From positions 17,794,001 to 17,858,000 of the forward strand of contig CM082578.2 in the NCBI GenBank assembly GCA_040954595.2: a stretch of 64,000 nt of DNA, given 5' to 3'. Under the pieces are notes generated by a model. It did no database searches. It was not told the origin of the DNA and was given only the letters and a program-made list of their open reading frames with translations. Below, in pieces: positions 51,101 through 62,751 of this stretch. A program made the translations under genes and the position numbers. How positions within the stretch are numbered: the first letter of the stretch is position 1; each line of letters starts with the position of its first letter. The stretch is from Balanoglossus misakiensis (Eukaryota > Hemichordata).

Positions 51101-54100
51101 AGAAATAAACATAGGCGCACCTGGCCACGAAAACAATAGAAAAACTTCTCCTACGTAACAACCATTCCAATAATTTCGTGGATATTTAGAGGAAATTTAC
51201 ATTTTTTAAAATTGGGCATCTCAACTGAGCGCTTGAGATCCCTGACATAGCAATAAAAGTGGACGTGATGAACGACTGTATTGAGTGAGCATTGGAATGT
51301 GACAAATCGTTGGATGCAACTGTCATAAATTTTTATGTGCCTGTCATTGGAAATCCCTGATAAGCTTGTGTATTTATTTTATTTTCGAGCATACCTTTGA
51401 ACAAAAAGAATGGAAAGGGACGAACTTATTTCATTTTTCCCGATCCAAATCGCATCTGATATTTGGGTCGGCCAAGTGTGGCTTCTCCGGTATCCGTCAG
51501 CCTTGTTCGGCGTCCAAATCAAAATGTTTAAAAATCCTCTGTAGAACATCTGTGGGAGCGATTGCAACGTTAATGGCGGTTAAGATTTTCCGGCCACCGT
51601 GATCTTTTAAGTCGGAGCGGTCGAACACGTGTTTTTCACTGGCAAAAGCCGCCTGGGGCAGTGCTATCTGAGACCAACACACTTAAGGTTTCTGTTTTAG
51701 CCAACTCTCAAGGATTACCACGCGAAGTAAGTTATCAATATCTGCTACAGACCCCTGACACTTTGTACAATTTACAAATTAACCGACTGGTGGTGGAAAT
51801 ATACAATTTTGACAGTACTCGGAACGATTCTAAAAAAGGATTTCAAAATGCCTGAAGATGTGACCCCTGAATTCTTGAGTTTTGCCAACGTCAATGGGAA
51901 ATCTTTATTTGGGAGAGTCTTCAATGGTCTTAATCCAATTACGCCATCATTGATTTTTCTGAGGTGAGGTCAACTGTTAACTTTACTGTGCCCGAAGTAG
52001 CCATTCCAAAATCCCAAACCAAAGCACAAAAGAAGAAGCGACGAAAAGTATCTATTGTCATTAGAAAAGAGTTCTCGAATCAACCCCGGTCTCTCATTAC
52101 AGAAGTTAAGCACTTGGAAAAAAACCCTCTTCAAACGTAAGTACGCCATAAATTATGGATCGGAATCTGCGCATTACTCTGAGGACACCAAAATATAGGA
52201 GCAAGACACGAAGCAGTGTATGAAAGCATGTGAGAAAGTGAAATATAGTCATCGGTTCCTGGATCGCTCGACCTTCAATCATAACCCTGTTCATCGAATG
52301 ATAGATGACGACACTGAACAAGCGCGGGACGACTCAAGTGTCTTGCTCGGCGGACGCAGCTACCAAGGTACGCGATCTTTGACTGCACACAAAACTCTCC
52401 ACTGTATATGGTAGCCTAATGGGTAGTGATGAGATGGGTCAAAAGTGTGGCCACAAGGGGTAGTGCAGTGATGGATAAGGTTTTGGATCTTATTGGTAAT
52501 GATTGGTTAGGACTGCAAACTTTACGGGTAGTGATTGACTAGGATTATTGTGGCCCGTATAAGTCTGACGAATAAAGGTCGTGACCTTAACGCCAGAAAT
52601 CCATACCCAGGGCAGTTAATCCATGACTATACACTACACTATGGCCTTGTTGTTTGAATACTATTAGCAGATGTAAAAACCTTCTCTGACAAAGGTTACA
52701 CAAAAATTTCAGAGAAATATGTCCTTTTGGGACGCACTGTACACTTTCTGAACATGATTCGACCATACGTGCTATGTGTACATATTCACAGACGGCTTTT
52801 GTTTTGTTTTGTGTCGACACTGGGCGGAAATACAATGGCAACTGAGAGAATGATGATGGATCGGGATTTTTGTTCTCATGAGTAGTCCTTGGTTATGGCT
52901 GTGTTCTAATGGGCAATGATGGGTACCCTGATAATGGCAGCATTGTTACTGCTCGACGATGTGCCAGGGTTGAACAGTGCTGTCCGGCCACGAATGTAAC
53001 CCGATAGGTTGTTCATCGTGAAGTGTACTTGCTTCAACTGATATTAAGAACTGAATTGTGGTCTAACGGGTTGTGATGGGTGCTCGAAGAATGATAGGGC
53101 TGTTGGTTTGTTGCAGTTTGGTACACCAGGATTATAAATCTCTGTGTTACTGTCGTTACGAATGTGTTAGGATTGGCCATTAGTGATAGGGTGAGACTAT
53201 CAAGATTTAAAGTCTTGATGAGTTGTGGTTGTGTTGTAATCACACTTGTGATAGCAGCTTACTGATATGATATATGACCGTTTTATCAAGACGCCCATAA
53301 AAGGGTTTACTGGAAGTGGGTTGAGTTGAACATCTAGATTCATAATACAATTTGATAAAAACGTAGAAAATAACTTTTCGTGGTGAAATTATTGTCCATA
53401 TATCGCCATACTAAGAACAACGCTTTGATAGTCTGTGCGAATTGAGTCTCGATTGAATGTGATGCAGAAATGTAACTTCTGTTTTATGTTTTCGTGTAAA
53501 TTCAAACATACATGCTGAATTGAATGTAAATATTGTCTCCTGCGCTGACAGCAACGGGACAACAAGACGGCAGTCTGTGTTGTGTCCATGGCACTCTCCG
53601 CTAGAACCCGTTTCTTCTACTTCTGTTATGTGCAGCCGCCCTAACCGTAGCAAATGCAAGGGTCTCTGTTATGAATTGCCCAGTGCTATCATACAAGGCT
53701 AGGTAGGATTCCATGTAAAACGGGACTACACTGCCATCAATTGGTCTGGGTCATTTGGCAACAACGAATCGTTTACATGTGGGCCCTGGTGCGTGTTCAC
53801 TAAAGTGCGGCGCACTGCAAGAGTAGCGAACTGGGAATTTTCAACATTGCCCGTGTCAAACATTTGTTGTGATTTTTTTTCTCGTATCGGTACAAGAGAA
53901 GTTGATATACACACCCCGAAATTAGCTCAAGTAGTGTTCGCGGCTAATGGGTTAAAGCTGTGGTCTCGGAGTCCTTTGATGAAACAACTGGCAGGTACAG
54001 AAGGCCTTTAATGTTAATCCCATCTCTTTCGCCAGAAGCCGAATATGCTCAGGGAGACTTGCGCAGATGACGGTTGTCGGTCAGATATTATTTCACCAGA

Positions 54101-56038
54101 GATTGGGTGTAGTCTGCCGAAGATAAAACGAGCAAGGCATCATGGGAAATGTTCATTTCCCACCTCAACTGATCATCTTGCGAACAGCTTCGCAGATCTT
54201 ACCAACAAGATAAGCAGGCGACTAGTTTTTGCTAAGCGATTCGAGGAATCGCGTACAGATATTTGGTTAAACTATGTCGGAGATAGGGGAGGCTAATAGG
54301 GAGCCCAATTAGTTTAGTTCACACGGTATCAGACTGCGCTGCTAAGCCAACCAGGACCCAAACGTCATTAAAATCCATCACAAAAAATAGCGGAGCGTCC
54401 ATGAGGCGGGCAGAGGACAATAATGCTGAAGATTCCTGCACATGATATCATAGATTGATGTTAATAGGCTTAAGAAATCCGGGATGAAATTTCACTTCCC
54501 TTGCCACGATAAATCAATGTCAAAAGTTCGCTTTGTGGTCGCGTATCTAGTGTTAAGGGTACAACATATCGATGTGGTCAAATATCTGGTCAATAAATCT
54601 TAACGCCGTTACAACGTCATTTTTGGTTCATTTTCAAAACGTGTTTCAATCTGGCCATTGGAAGGGTGGATTATTTTCCCAAAGCTAGCGAGGTCATGCT
54701 GTATACATTTTCACACTACCCAAGGCAGTTTCTGCCACTGTTTACACAGTGAGCTGACAGGTTTTCAAGTCACTGAACAAAATTCATTTCGTCTAATTCT
54801 CTCTGTTGACCACAAAGGAAGGGCAGGAAACTACGAGGGGAAAAATTAGACCGGCTAAACATCCCTTTCATGGGCATTGAAAGTAAAAGAGACGCATTTG
54901 TGTCCCGCCGGGAAAGTCACTTGCAAAGTCAAGTTAGATTCGCGAAAGTCAAATTCACATCTTTTCCAGGTTCCCACTTATACAAGCAATCAACGTTGGA
55001 GGCGGTTTCAATGACCGATGCTCATTTTCACAGACAGCGTGAAAAAATACGTTTGCGGTTGCTATAGTTACCGGTAGTTGGGTGAAAGCACTTATCTAAC
55101 CAGACTCCAGTATTCTTTACAGCGAACCGATGTTGGCAACAATGCCAGCTGAAAAGAACAACCCCCGGCAATGGCGACAGAAATCCCTCGAAAAATGCTG
55201 TTAACCGCCGAACGCGGGATCAACAGCTACGAGGGATAAATTAAGTAGCCACTCAAGTGGGTATAGGGAAGTCCCGGCACTCGAAAAAATAAACTGAGCA
55301 ACCCAGCCGCTGTGGGGCTCTGGTTTTTCAGTCACAGCTTCGGGGGTCATAATGTTTTCTATGCCAGAAATTAGTTGGGTGGTACTGTATTGTTCCGGCA
55401 CAAAATGCTGATTTAGTCCGGTCCAGTGGATCGCAAACGTGAATTGCAAACTAAAGGCAAAACGGTATCAGCCTATAATGCTTATGAGAACCGCGCGGCA
55501 TCGGGGGAAATGGGTTCTTGATTTTTGATGGACGGGTGCATACAATGATCTGTTTTTTCTCTCTCTCTCTCTCTCTTTTCAGGTTGTGCGTTCTTTGGCG
55601 GGAGTTGAATGCAAGTGCCACGGTGTATCCGGGTCCTGCAGCACCAAGACGTGTTGGTTACAGCTGGCCAACTTCAAAGACGTCGGCGAGGAGCTGAAGG
55701 AGAAATACGATGGCGCTGCCGAGATGAGAATCAAGCGCGGCAGAATAGTCGTCTCCGACAAGCGCTTCAATAAACCGACACTGGACGATCTTGTGTACTT
55801 GGACCCGTCACCCGACTACTGCATACGCGATCTCCGAACCGGGTCGCTGGGAACGCAGGGCCGGTTCTGTAATAAGACTTCCATGGGAATGGATGGGTGT
55901 AATTTAATGTGCTGCGGACGAGGCCACAACACTTACGAACAGCAGGTTATAGAGCGGTGCCACTGCAAATTCCATTGGTGTTGTTACGTCAAGTGCCGAA
56001 AGTGTAGGAAAATTATCGACGTCAATGTGTGCAAGTGA
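45093..56038 (+). CDS. Wnt5: Wnt5 secreted signalling ligand (four coding exons, 370 aa)
   Basis: Secreted lipid-modified Wnt ligand, known mainly for non-canonical (Ror/Ryk, planar polarity, Ca2+) signalling. Coding exons are 45093-45166, 45384-45646, 47266-47585 and 55583-56038, all GT-AG, phases 2, 1, 0; the sum is 1113 nt. The protein has a signal peptide (about residues 1-21), WW after it as in Wnt5a, 24 cysteines (the full Wnt set), acylation-site Ser235 in [11 protein letters not shown]-glycosylation sites at RWNCST and CNKTS, the Wnt5-like WLWGGCGDN and DYGYRFA segments, DPSPDYC and a C-terminal [12 protein letters not shown]. Similarity is clearly closest to Wnt5 ([26 protein letters not shown]). 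About nine extra residues precede [10 protein letters not shown] compared with vertebrate Wnt5a. The start has G at -3 and G at +4. I see no defect. Confidence 0.96.
45384..45646 (+). CDS. Wnt5: Wnt5 coding exon 2
   Basis: The acceptor ACACACACAG follows a 217-bp intron and lacks a strong pyrimidine tract. The first base completes Trp25. The exon carries four cysteines, [24 protein letters not shown] and VFGRVMAI, and ends one base into an Ala codon before GTGAGT, an intron position shared by many Wnt genes. Confidence 0.95.
47266..47585 (+). CDS. Wnt5: Wnt5 coding exon 3
   Basis: The acceptor TCGTTCAG follows a 1619-bp intron. The exon encodes [15 protein letters not shown], the CREGEL and CGCSR segment, [17 protein letters not shown] and the variable loop [20 protein letters not shown], and ends [12 protein letters not shown] with donor GTAAAG in phase 0. 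The Asp/Arg-rich loop is longer than in vertebrate Wnt5. Confidence 0.95.
50703..51086. mobile_element. 384-bp segment bounded by 14-bp inverted repeats (MITE-like)
   Basis: agcgtgaccaggtg at 50703-50716 is the exact reverse complement of cacctggtcacgct at 51073-51086. Outside the ends the 14-mer aatatgttaaataa occurs at 50660-50673 and 51087-51100. It directly abuts the right end but is 29 bp from the left end, so it is not a clean target duplication. The interior has a 77-codon minus-strand open frame without a family I recognise. It may be a small non-autonomous element or the remains of one. Confidence 0.4.
51661..52140 (+). pseudogene. Frameshifted open-frame chain in Wnt5 intron 3
   Basis: Three overlapping + frames continue one another: 51661-51855 (ends [20 protein letters not shown], then two residues), 51848-51967 ([20 protein letters not shown] onwards) and 51934-52140 ([20 protein letters not shown] onwards, with a basic [10 protein letters not shown] cluster, ending in TAA). 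Two small frameshifts would separate them. The composition looks protein-like but I recognise no family. It is probably a decayed insertion (element ORF or processed gene fragment), if not chance. Confidence 0.25.
55551..55582 (+). repeat. (CT)n polypyrimidine tract and acceptor of Wnt5 exon 4
   Basis: A tgtttttt stretch and about nine CT units run directly into ttttcag. The tract serves as the polypyrimidine tract of the last acceptor, so its length variation could affect splicing. Confidence 0.85.
55583..56038 (+). CDS. Wnt5: Wnt5 coding exon 4 (C-terminal domain)
   Basis: Encodes 151 residues with 16 cysteines: the acylation hairpin [71 protein letters not shown] and the Cys-rich end [18 protein letters not shown], finishing VNVCK then TGA. 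The last cysteine two residues from the end is typical of Wnts. Confidence 0.97.
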   Translation, partial: VVRSLAGVECKCHGVSGSCSTKTCWLQLANFKDVGEELKEKYDGAAEMRIKRGRIVVSDKRFNKPTLDDLVYLDPSPDYCIRDLRTGSLGTQGRFCNKTSMGMDGCNLMCCGRGHNTYEQQVIERCHCKFHWCCYVKCRKCRKIIDVNVCK

Positions 56039-57139
56039 TTCATCCGCGCTACCGAACAGATTTGCACATGCTGCCACTGGGAGAAAAAAAATGGCAGACG
56101 ATTCAGGATCCAAATGACGTCACTGTGTCCGACCGTTGAAACAGAACAGAACTGAAACTCGTCGCGACACAGTGTTACTCCTTCTAAGTTGTTATCAGGA
56201 ACAAACTACGGATGACTGTTTTGGATATGAGAGAATTCTAATCTTTTTAAAAATCCCCGTAGACTTTCTGGAGGGCAGGACAACGTGCAACTTTTGGCAC
56301 ACCGGAGAAGGCTGTGCAAATGACGTCCCAGTTTGAAAGAGAAACAACGACAAACCATGTGTATGTGGAAACGAAACAAAAAGCTGGTGCGGAAACGCGA
56401 CAGTCATCGATGGGAATAATGGTGTGTTTTGAGATTTTGTGTTCTAAAACAATTATCGTCACCCAGGTTACCGAATTGCAATTTTCTCAGAGTGTACGCA
56501 CCAAGGGCAAAAATCCTCGACCAGTATCATGATTCGTTTTTAAATATTTTTTATGTAAATAACTTATAGCCCTAAACTGACCAAATTTATACTTATTATG
56601 TCGACTTCACATTTGCATATTAGGGTATATAACATTTTCCCGTTATTTAAAGTTTATTTAACGTTTAGGTTCCTGAAAAATTTGAATAATATGACGTAAT
56701 CATATATAGGTAGTCTTCGTAAGAATATCATAGTTTACTTTGGCAGTTTTGCGTTGCTGAGACGTCGTTAGTTACCAGGTTTGCCGAAAGAACTACTAGT
56801 ATCACTTTTACGAAGTTGTAATATATCTATGAAGCTATCTTAATACTTTTCACTAGATTATCATTCGGTGTTTTTGTTGATTTTTTTCTGACACTGTCCT
56901 TCTTAAGTTATAGTCAGATGTCAGTGTTATATAACTGTGGAACAACTCAATAGTCACGCAAGACATGATCTCTCGAAGTTAAACTGAGCGGCGCCACCTA
57001 TGAGCTATAAGATTATTGATATGTTCCCTATTTCTACAGATTCCTTATTTTATCAGATTAAATTTTATTTGTAAGCTTTGTTGGTTTAAAGTCCGTCGCC
57101 CTTTGAAAAACAGGCCTTTGCGACAGGATAGCAAATAAA
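56039..57139 (+). terminator. Wnt5 3' UTR with poly(A) signal at 57134
   Basis: The sequence is AT-rich from about 56530, with several ATTTA/TATTTA-type elements, and the first clear AATAAA on the + strand is at 57134-57139. The extent of the UTR is inferred. Confidence 0.4.
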
Positions 57140-57206
57140 TCCTTTGATGTCAATTTGTCTGTAGCTCTCCATGATCCAATCCATACACTAATGCGAAAGA
57201 GCATAA

Positions 57207-57270
57207 CATGGCTCTAGGACGAGGCAAAATGGCTCTAGGACGAGGCTGAATGGCCCTGGGACGAGGCTGG
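57207..57270. repeat. Three-copy 20-21-bp minisatellite
   Basis: Three tandem versions of atggctctaggacgaggc, the last reading atggccctgggacgaggc. It lies just past the probable Wnt5 poly(A) site. Confidence 0.85.
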
Positions 57271-58098
57271 GTATATTTGGCTATTCAGCAAGTTCACCAG
57301 ATTCGCGTAATCATCTGATATGCCATTGGAGGATATTTCGAAAAACGTATCCTCGAGTGAAGATATACCGGAGAACCTCTTTAAAATGCTACCAATTTTA
57401 TGGTAGAGAGAACTTTAAGGAAACAAGGGTCGACTAATTCTTGTAGTTTACATTCTTGTACGTTTATCCTGTAATGACAGAAAAGTGGAATGGCCTTCGG
57501 TCAGAGTCCTGATCTATAACTTTATGCAAAATAATTTAGTTTGGTGTGCCCCAGATAAAATACGGCAGTGTATTAATAAATTCCATAAACAATCATTTCT
57601 GAGTCTTTCCGTGTCTATCAATCGGTATGTCTGTCTCTCTGTGTACCCATGCAAACATTTAGTCTTTTTAAAGGGGGAAATTTGAGAAATGTTTGAAAGT
57701 CAAAAAGTGGTCTCTCTCTCTACATTAATTGCTGTTTGAAACACCTTGTCTCTTCTATACCCCCCCTCCGTCTAGTCACAATCCCGCTTGTTTTACGACT
57801 CTGCAATCCTTCATTGTTATCGAAAATAGGAACGAGAGCAATCGAAGAAACAAGTAAGTGGAGTTGAAACATCTGTGTGCTACAGCCAAGGGTTCAGTGA
57901 CACCATAAAAGTAATAACATTCAGATCAGCTAGACCACCAACTTGCACCAAGGGTAGGAAGACGGATATGACAGCTTTGGTGGTTCTTTGTGGATCAAGT
58001 CCAGCAATATACATATGGGTTGGGATAGTATTTTGTGAGAGAGAAGAACTACAAACCGCTTTGCATCCAGCAAACTTCCAACCAGCGAGGACACTCCC

Positions 58099-58136
58099 GT
58101 CTGTCTGTCTGTCTCTAGATAGCTAGACAGACAGAC
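58099..58136. repeat. Tetranucleotide inverted repeat (GTCT)n...(AGAC)n
   Basis: gtctgtctgtctgtctctag is followed by atagctagacagacagac. The two arms are reverse complements around a short centre, so the site could extrude a hairpin of about 16 bp. A short gata-type repeat follows. Confidence 0.85.
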
Positions 58137-61100
58137 GGATGAATGGATAGATAGTAATTCTCTAGGAACAAAGCAATTAGATGATCTCATAATGGATAAT
58201 GATGGGCGTACACTAAAATAGTTCGTTTTTAGTCGCAAACATGCACGGTTTCAATATTTCACTCATGAATAGCATACCAAAGGAGAATACACAACCCAAT
58301 GGCAAGGACACATTTTTAGCAATAAAATTTGCCCACTGTGCCGAATACTGCGTCCGGTCGTTAAATCAACTGAAGAATTTCCCATGCCTTTGCACCAGGA
58401 AGAGCGCTAATGTAGTAACTGCATGGATTGTGGTTGTTGAACAATCTTGGAATCATTTTATAGAGAAAGGCTTGGTGCTATTTCCGAAGGCCAGCGTTGG
58501 TTAAGTATATTTTAATAACAAAAGTGGGTTTTCTTCTTAAAATGCGAATGGAAAACACAACCTTACAAAGTTACCAAAGCCAATGGGAACTAATGCAATG
58601 AACCGGAAAAGACGACAGTCATTTGTTTTGAAATGATACCTCAACAATTTTTTGTTTGCTTGCATGTGTGCGTGCGCGTGAATGAGGCAATCTGCATTGC
58701 GAGAGGGCGCTCCTTGCTATAGTCTGTGAGCTTACACGACTTCTACCTCTTGGTGGCACTCTTATATGCATGCAGCCTATTCGTTCATTTTGCTTCATCA
58801 CTGACCTGGGACCTTGAGGTAAGGACATGATACACACTGACACACAGACAGAATTGTCCGATGACATTGTTATATTCAAACAAATCAAAATAGATCCAAA
58901 TCATCGGCGATTCATGGATATGACTCAAAATGCGTACTAAAATCACATCATAGAAATACATAGGCCTAATCTAGCTGGCTTCACCGTACTTGAATACTTC
59001 TACAAGCCACAGGCAATAACTCTTGAATTGTGCGTCGACACATCGACGGAGTTAAGCACTGCGTGAATAGGCGAGTTAGATTTATGGAATCAATTATCGC
59101 CAGGACAGAAGACTAATGGGGAAAAACCCGACAACCAACCAAGATAATCGAGTGCGCCCTCTTTGGCAACAGAAACGCCCGGAGTATCTCCGCATCTGGT
59201 CCTGGTCATAACAATCAGCAGAACACGGAGACGGAGAAGGAAAGCCCGTCATTAATCCATCATTGACAGTGGTATTAGCAGAAGATGGCATCAATACGAA
59301 TTAAGCAGTGAAAGAGATAAATGCTACATCCCCGAGATAATCTATTTAATGAGAAGTAGAAACCAGGATCTATGGCAACGAGCATGAGTCATCGCACCAG
59401 ACAACTTCAAGTTTTCAATACTCGGCGTCTTCATCTCACGTCTACGCCGTCTTTCCCCGTCTCTCCCATCTCCAACCTTTAAAGGGACAATAGCCACCAC
59501 ACCTTCATTTGGTTTCAATATTTTTATGGTGAGCACCAAAAGCACTTCCCCAGTAGACGACGTTGTTAGCACAGCCAACATATTGGTAACACTGGAATAA
59601 AATACAAGAACGCCGCTGTGTATATGTGCACTGTACGATGCATATTACTCGTCATGTTCTAAGGAGTGCAACAAAAAGTGCACAGGTGAAATCAATGCTT
59701 CCAAATTAACAGCCACACTTACTTTCTCACTTTGAAACCATAATTGTCCGTAGCATTATCAAGTTGCTGCATTTCGCCTTTAAAAATTGCCAACTTTCTT
59801 CCGTAAAATTACCCCATTGAGCATGGTGATTAACCTGTCTTCACATACCCGACTGTAAACTTACGGGGTCTGCTTTTCCCAGAGTCGTTGCACTCTGTAC
59901 GTTTTCTTTTGCGGGGAGGGGGGGGGGGTTAAAAGATTGGATACGTATTCACAACGTTCCCTTTTCTCGTATCTGATCGCAGGTGGAAAGAGCTTGTCAT
60001 TGGAAATTGCGTAATGCAAAAATACCGTCTCTCTAGTCACACCTTCGATCTATTCCTCTGATTTCTCGTTGGTTTACACCGCTCACTCTTAGATAACTTT
60101 ACTGTGTCTTCTCATTTCTTACATTAATAATTCGTACTTCCCCTTTCCCGGATATGCCTTCAAGTGACAATACCTGGGGTGGTTTTATCGCTGCGGGATG
60201 CAGTAAAAATTTAGACTATAAAGCTCGGAATTTCAACTGGAAAGTTTTCAACGACACATCAGTAACCCAGATCATGCGATGTGGGTTTTCCTTTCATGCG
60301 CACGCGCACGTGGATACCACGATCTGACAGCTAATGGTGTGTATGACGACATTAAAATTCCAGCTCGGTATATCCCTGGTCATTTCACGTTGGGGAAATA
60401 ATCGTCCAAGTGTCAAGTTTTACGACCGTTGCGCAAACTCAACCGAACAACTGCATTATCAGCAGGGATGACTCACGCCAACAATGACATCACCGCAGAT
60501 CCGTCCAAAACAAACGATCTTCACCAACAAATCGACCACTTGTCTCCTCGTCCGTGCATATCGACGAGACCCTTGTAGCTAATGATCGCCAGAATGTGAA
60601 TTCAGTCGACACGCATGCAGGAAATGCTGATGCGGCGATAATCGGCCCATGATGGACAGTCGCGGTAACGGGACTCTGCAAAAATAGTTTCGATCACGTT
60701 TCGTTGTTTTCTACGTCATACAGGCCTTCTTCCCAATCAGACTCACACATATTAAAATTCTCTGCAATTGGAACCTGTGTTATCTGTACATTTTCACATT
60801 CCGAACAACTGTCCGATCACAAACTTTACAGGTCTGCCATTGGCATTGCGAATGAGCAGCGAAGAAATAGAATATCGACAATTCATTCCTCTGACGTCAT
60901 TTGCACACCACCAAACTGTCGTATGGGATCCACTGAAAAGTTTACAATTTGCTATTTTGACAAGTAAGGATAAAATACATTTGTTCTTTGAATGCAATGG
61001 CTGCAAAGACACCCTTAGCCACTCCTGACATTAGCTGCAACTACACAAATACTAGCAATCGATTACTAGTATTACATCTATGTTCTCTGAGGACATATAT

Positions 61101-62693
61101 TGATTTAGAATATTTGTGCTTGCTCGCTTGGGATTTCCCCAGTCCAATCCCCGAACATTCTTATTTCGCTTTATGTAGGTGCCATCCCCATGATCCCGTG
61201 GGTGTTCAACGTTGCACCCGATCTCGTTTAGTCGAGGGTTTGCCTCTTCAGGAATGTTAGCGTTCTCAATAAATCCCCGTTGACATCCGAAGCTGTATAA
61301 ATTATCAATTGGTAATCATATTACCTAGGAAGTCGACGCAAATTCGCCGACAACATTTACAACACTGTCAGTTTTAACAGTACAATTTCCTTATTCACGG
61401 TGGATGAATTACTGACTGGCCTGAGAAATCTTTACTGCCAGATTAGACAATGAAGCCACCTATGGTATCCGGATCTGCATTGCTGCAAACCGTCTACAGG
61501 GTGCAGCTGATTAAACTTGGCAACACGTGAAATGACTGCGTTGGCAATGCGCTGTTTACCCAGGACTAACACTGCGTGGGAATCGACACTTTGAGTACAA
61601 GCTCGACATGTTACCATTACAATGAAGTGAAATGGATTTAGGATGTTGCCACTACACAACGGAGTAAAGATGGAGATGCGGGGATGTAAGTAGACGAAAC
61701 TTTCGTCTCATTTGCTAATGCGAGGTGAGAAATGGATGCGCAAGAAAACTTGGCACCTGTTTGTTGGGATGACTCATTCGACGTGAGTGACAAGACTGCC
61801 GTAGGGGGCGCCGTCCACAAGATCTCGAAGACACCCAAGTAATGTTTCGATAGAGAGCCGGGCCAAGCACGTTGTTCACGGAGAGTGTCTTGCACGGGAA
61901 TTGACACCAAATTGTAAAAGTTCAATTTTAATGTTTGAAACCCGAATGAAGTGAACCACTGTACAGCAAAAGACACTTGATGAAGTTTTGACGTCACTCG
62001 GACGTCAACATATGATATTTGATTCGGAATAATTCAATAAAAAAACGAATTTGGGAAATTGGATGGTGTTTATGGTGAGAGAGTGTTGTTCTGTACCTAG
62101 CAATTACATCGGACGAACGTCGCGACAAACGGCGTTCTATTTATAGTAAGATGATTCAGTCATAGCGGCTATAAACTTTTTAGCTTGTTAAACAGATCTC
62201 CGTATTCTCACATTTGAAAGTCCCCTAGAGAAATGCCCTACGTCGTAAAGACGACTGCGCCATGATGTCAGCAGCCATCGTACGGACTGTAATAAGGTGT
62301 ACCGGTGTACCAACGTACGTGTTACTTTTTAAACTAGGGGATTTTTTTATTAGAAAACCACTCGAATTCAATAACTGATTGAGAAAAATCGAAATTTCTC
62401 CGTTTCTCTGCTTGGGTGATTCATACGCAGTTGAACGGTGCTTAATGATACAGACAGCTCGGCGGCACTGCTACACATAAAACAAACCCGGGCCATTGCA
62501 ATGATGTAGCGATGTAGCGCGAAGTTACCGATGACTTGCATGAGTTTCACTCGCTGGTCAATTTCAGATGCGCAGCGTGTTCTCGGACACCTTCGGATTT
62601 CTATAAATTAAAAGGATTTGGGGACTTTATTTATTTTTTCAGAAAATCTGTTCCCGAAGTGCGTACTACCTTTCAATAAGTCTACCTTCGACG

Positions 62694-62751
62694 CCCCCCC
62701 CCCCCCGTTCAACACACAAAGTCCTGAGCTTCTCTCTCTCTCTCTCTACTT
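62694..62751. repeat. C13 run and (CT)n microsatellite
   Basis: An uninterrupted run of 13 C (62694-62706), 24 bp of mixed sequence, then about nine CT units. Simple sequence only. Confidence 0.85.

Larger units (their letters stand above)
47586..55582 (+). other. Wnt5 intron 3 (8.0 kb)
   Basis: A long intron with no further Wnt exon seen. It contains a C run (49006-49017), an inverted-repeat-bounded segment (50703-51086), a decayed open-frame chain (51661-52140) and a stretch at about 52410-53240 with loosely repeated gggtagtgatg/gggcaatgatgggt motifs. Regulatory elements are possible but not recognisable by eye. Confidence 0.85.

Noticed and set aside
60749-61028. A plus-strand open frame of about 90 codons with protein-like composition
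   Set aside because: A second overlapping + frame is open too, there is no clear start or paired splice sites, and I recognise no family.
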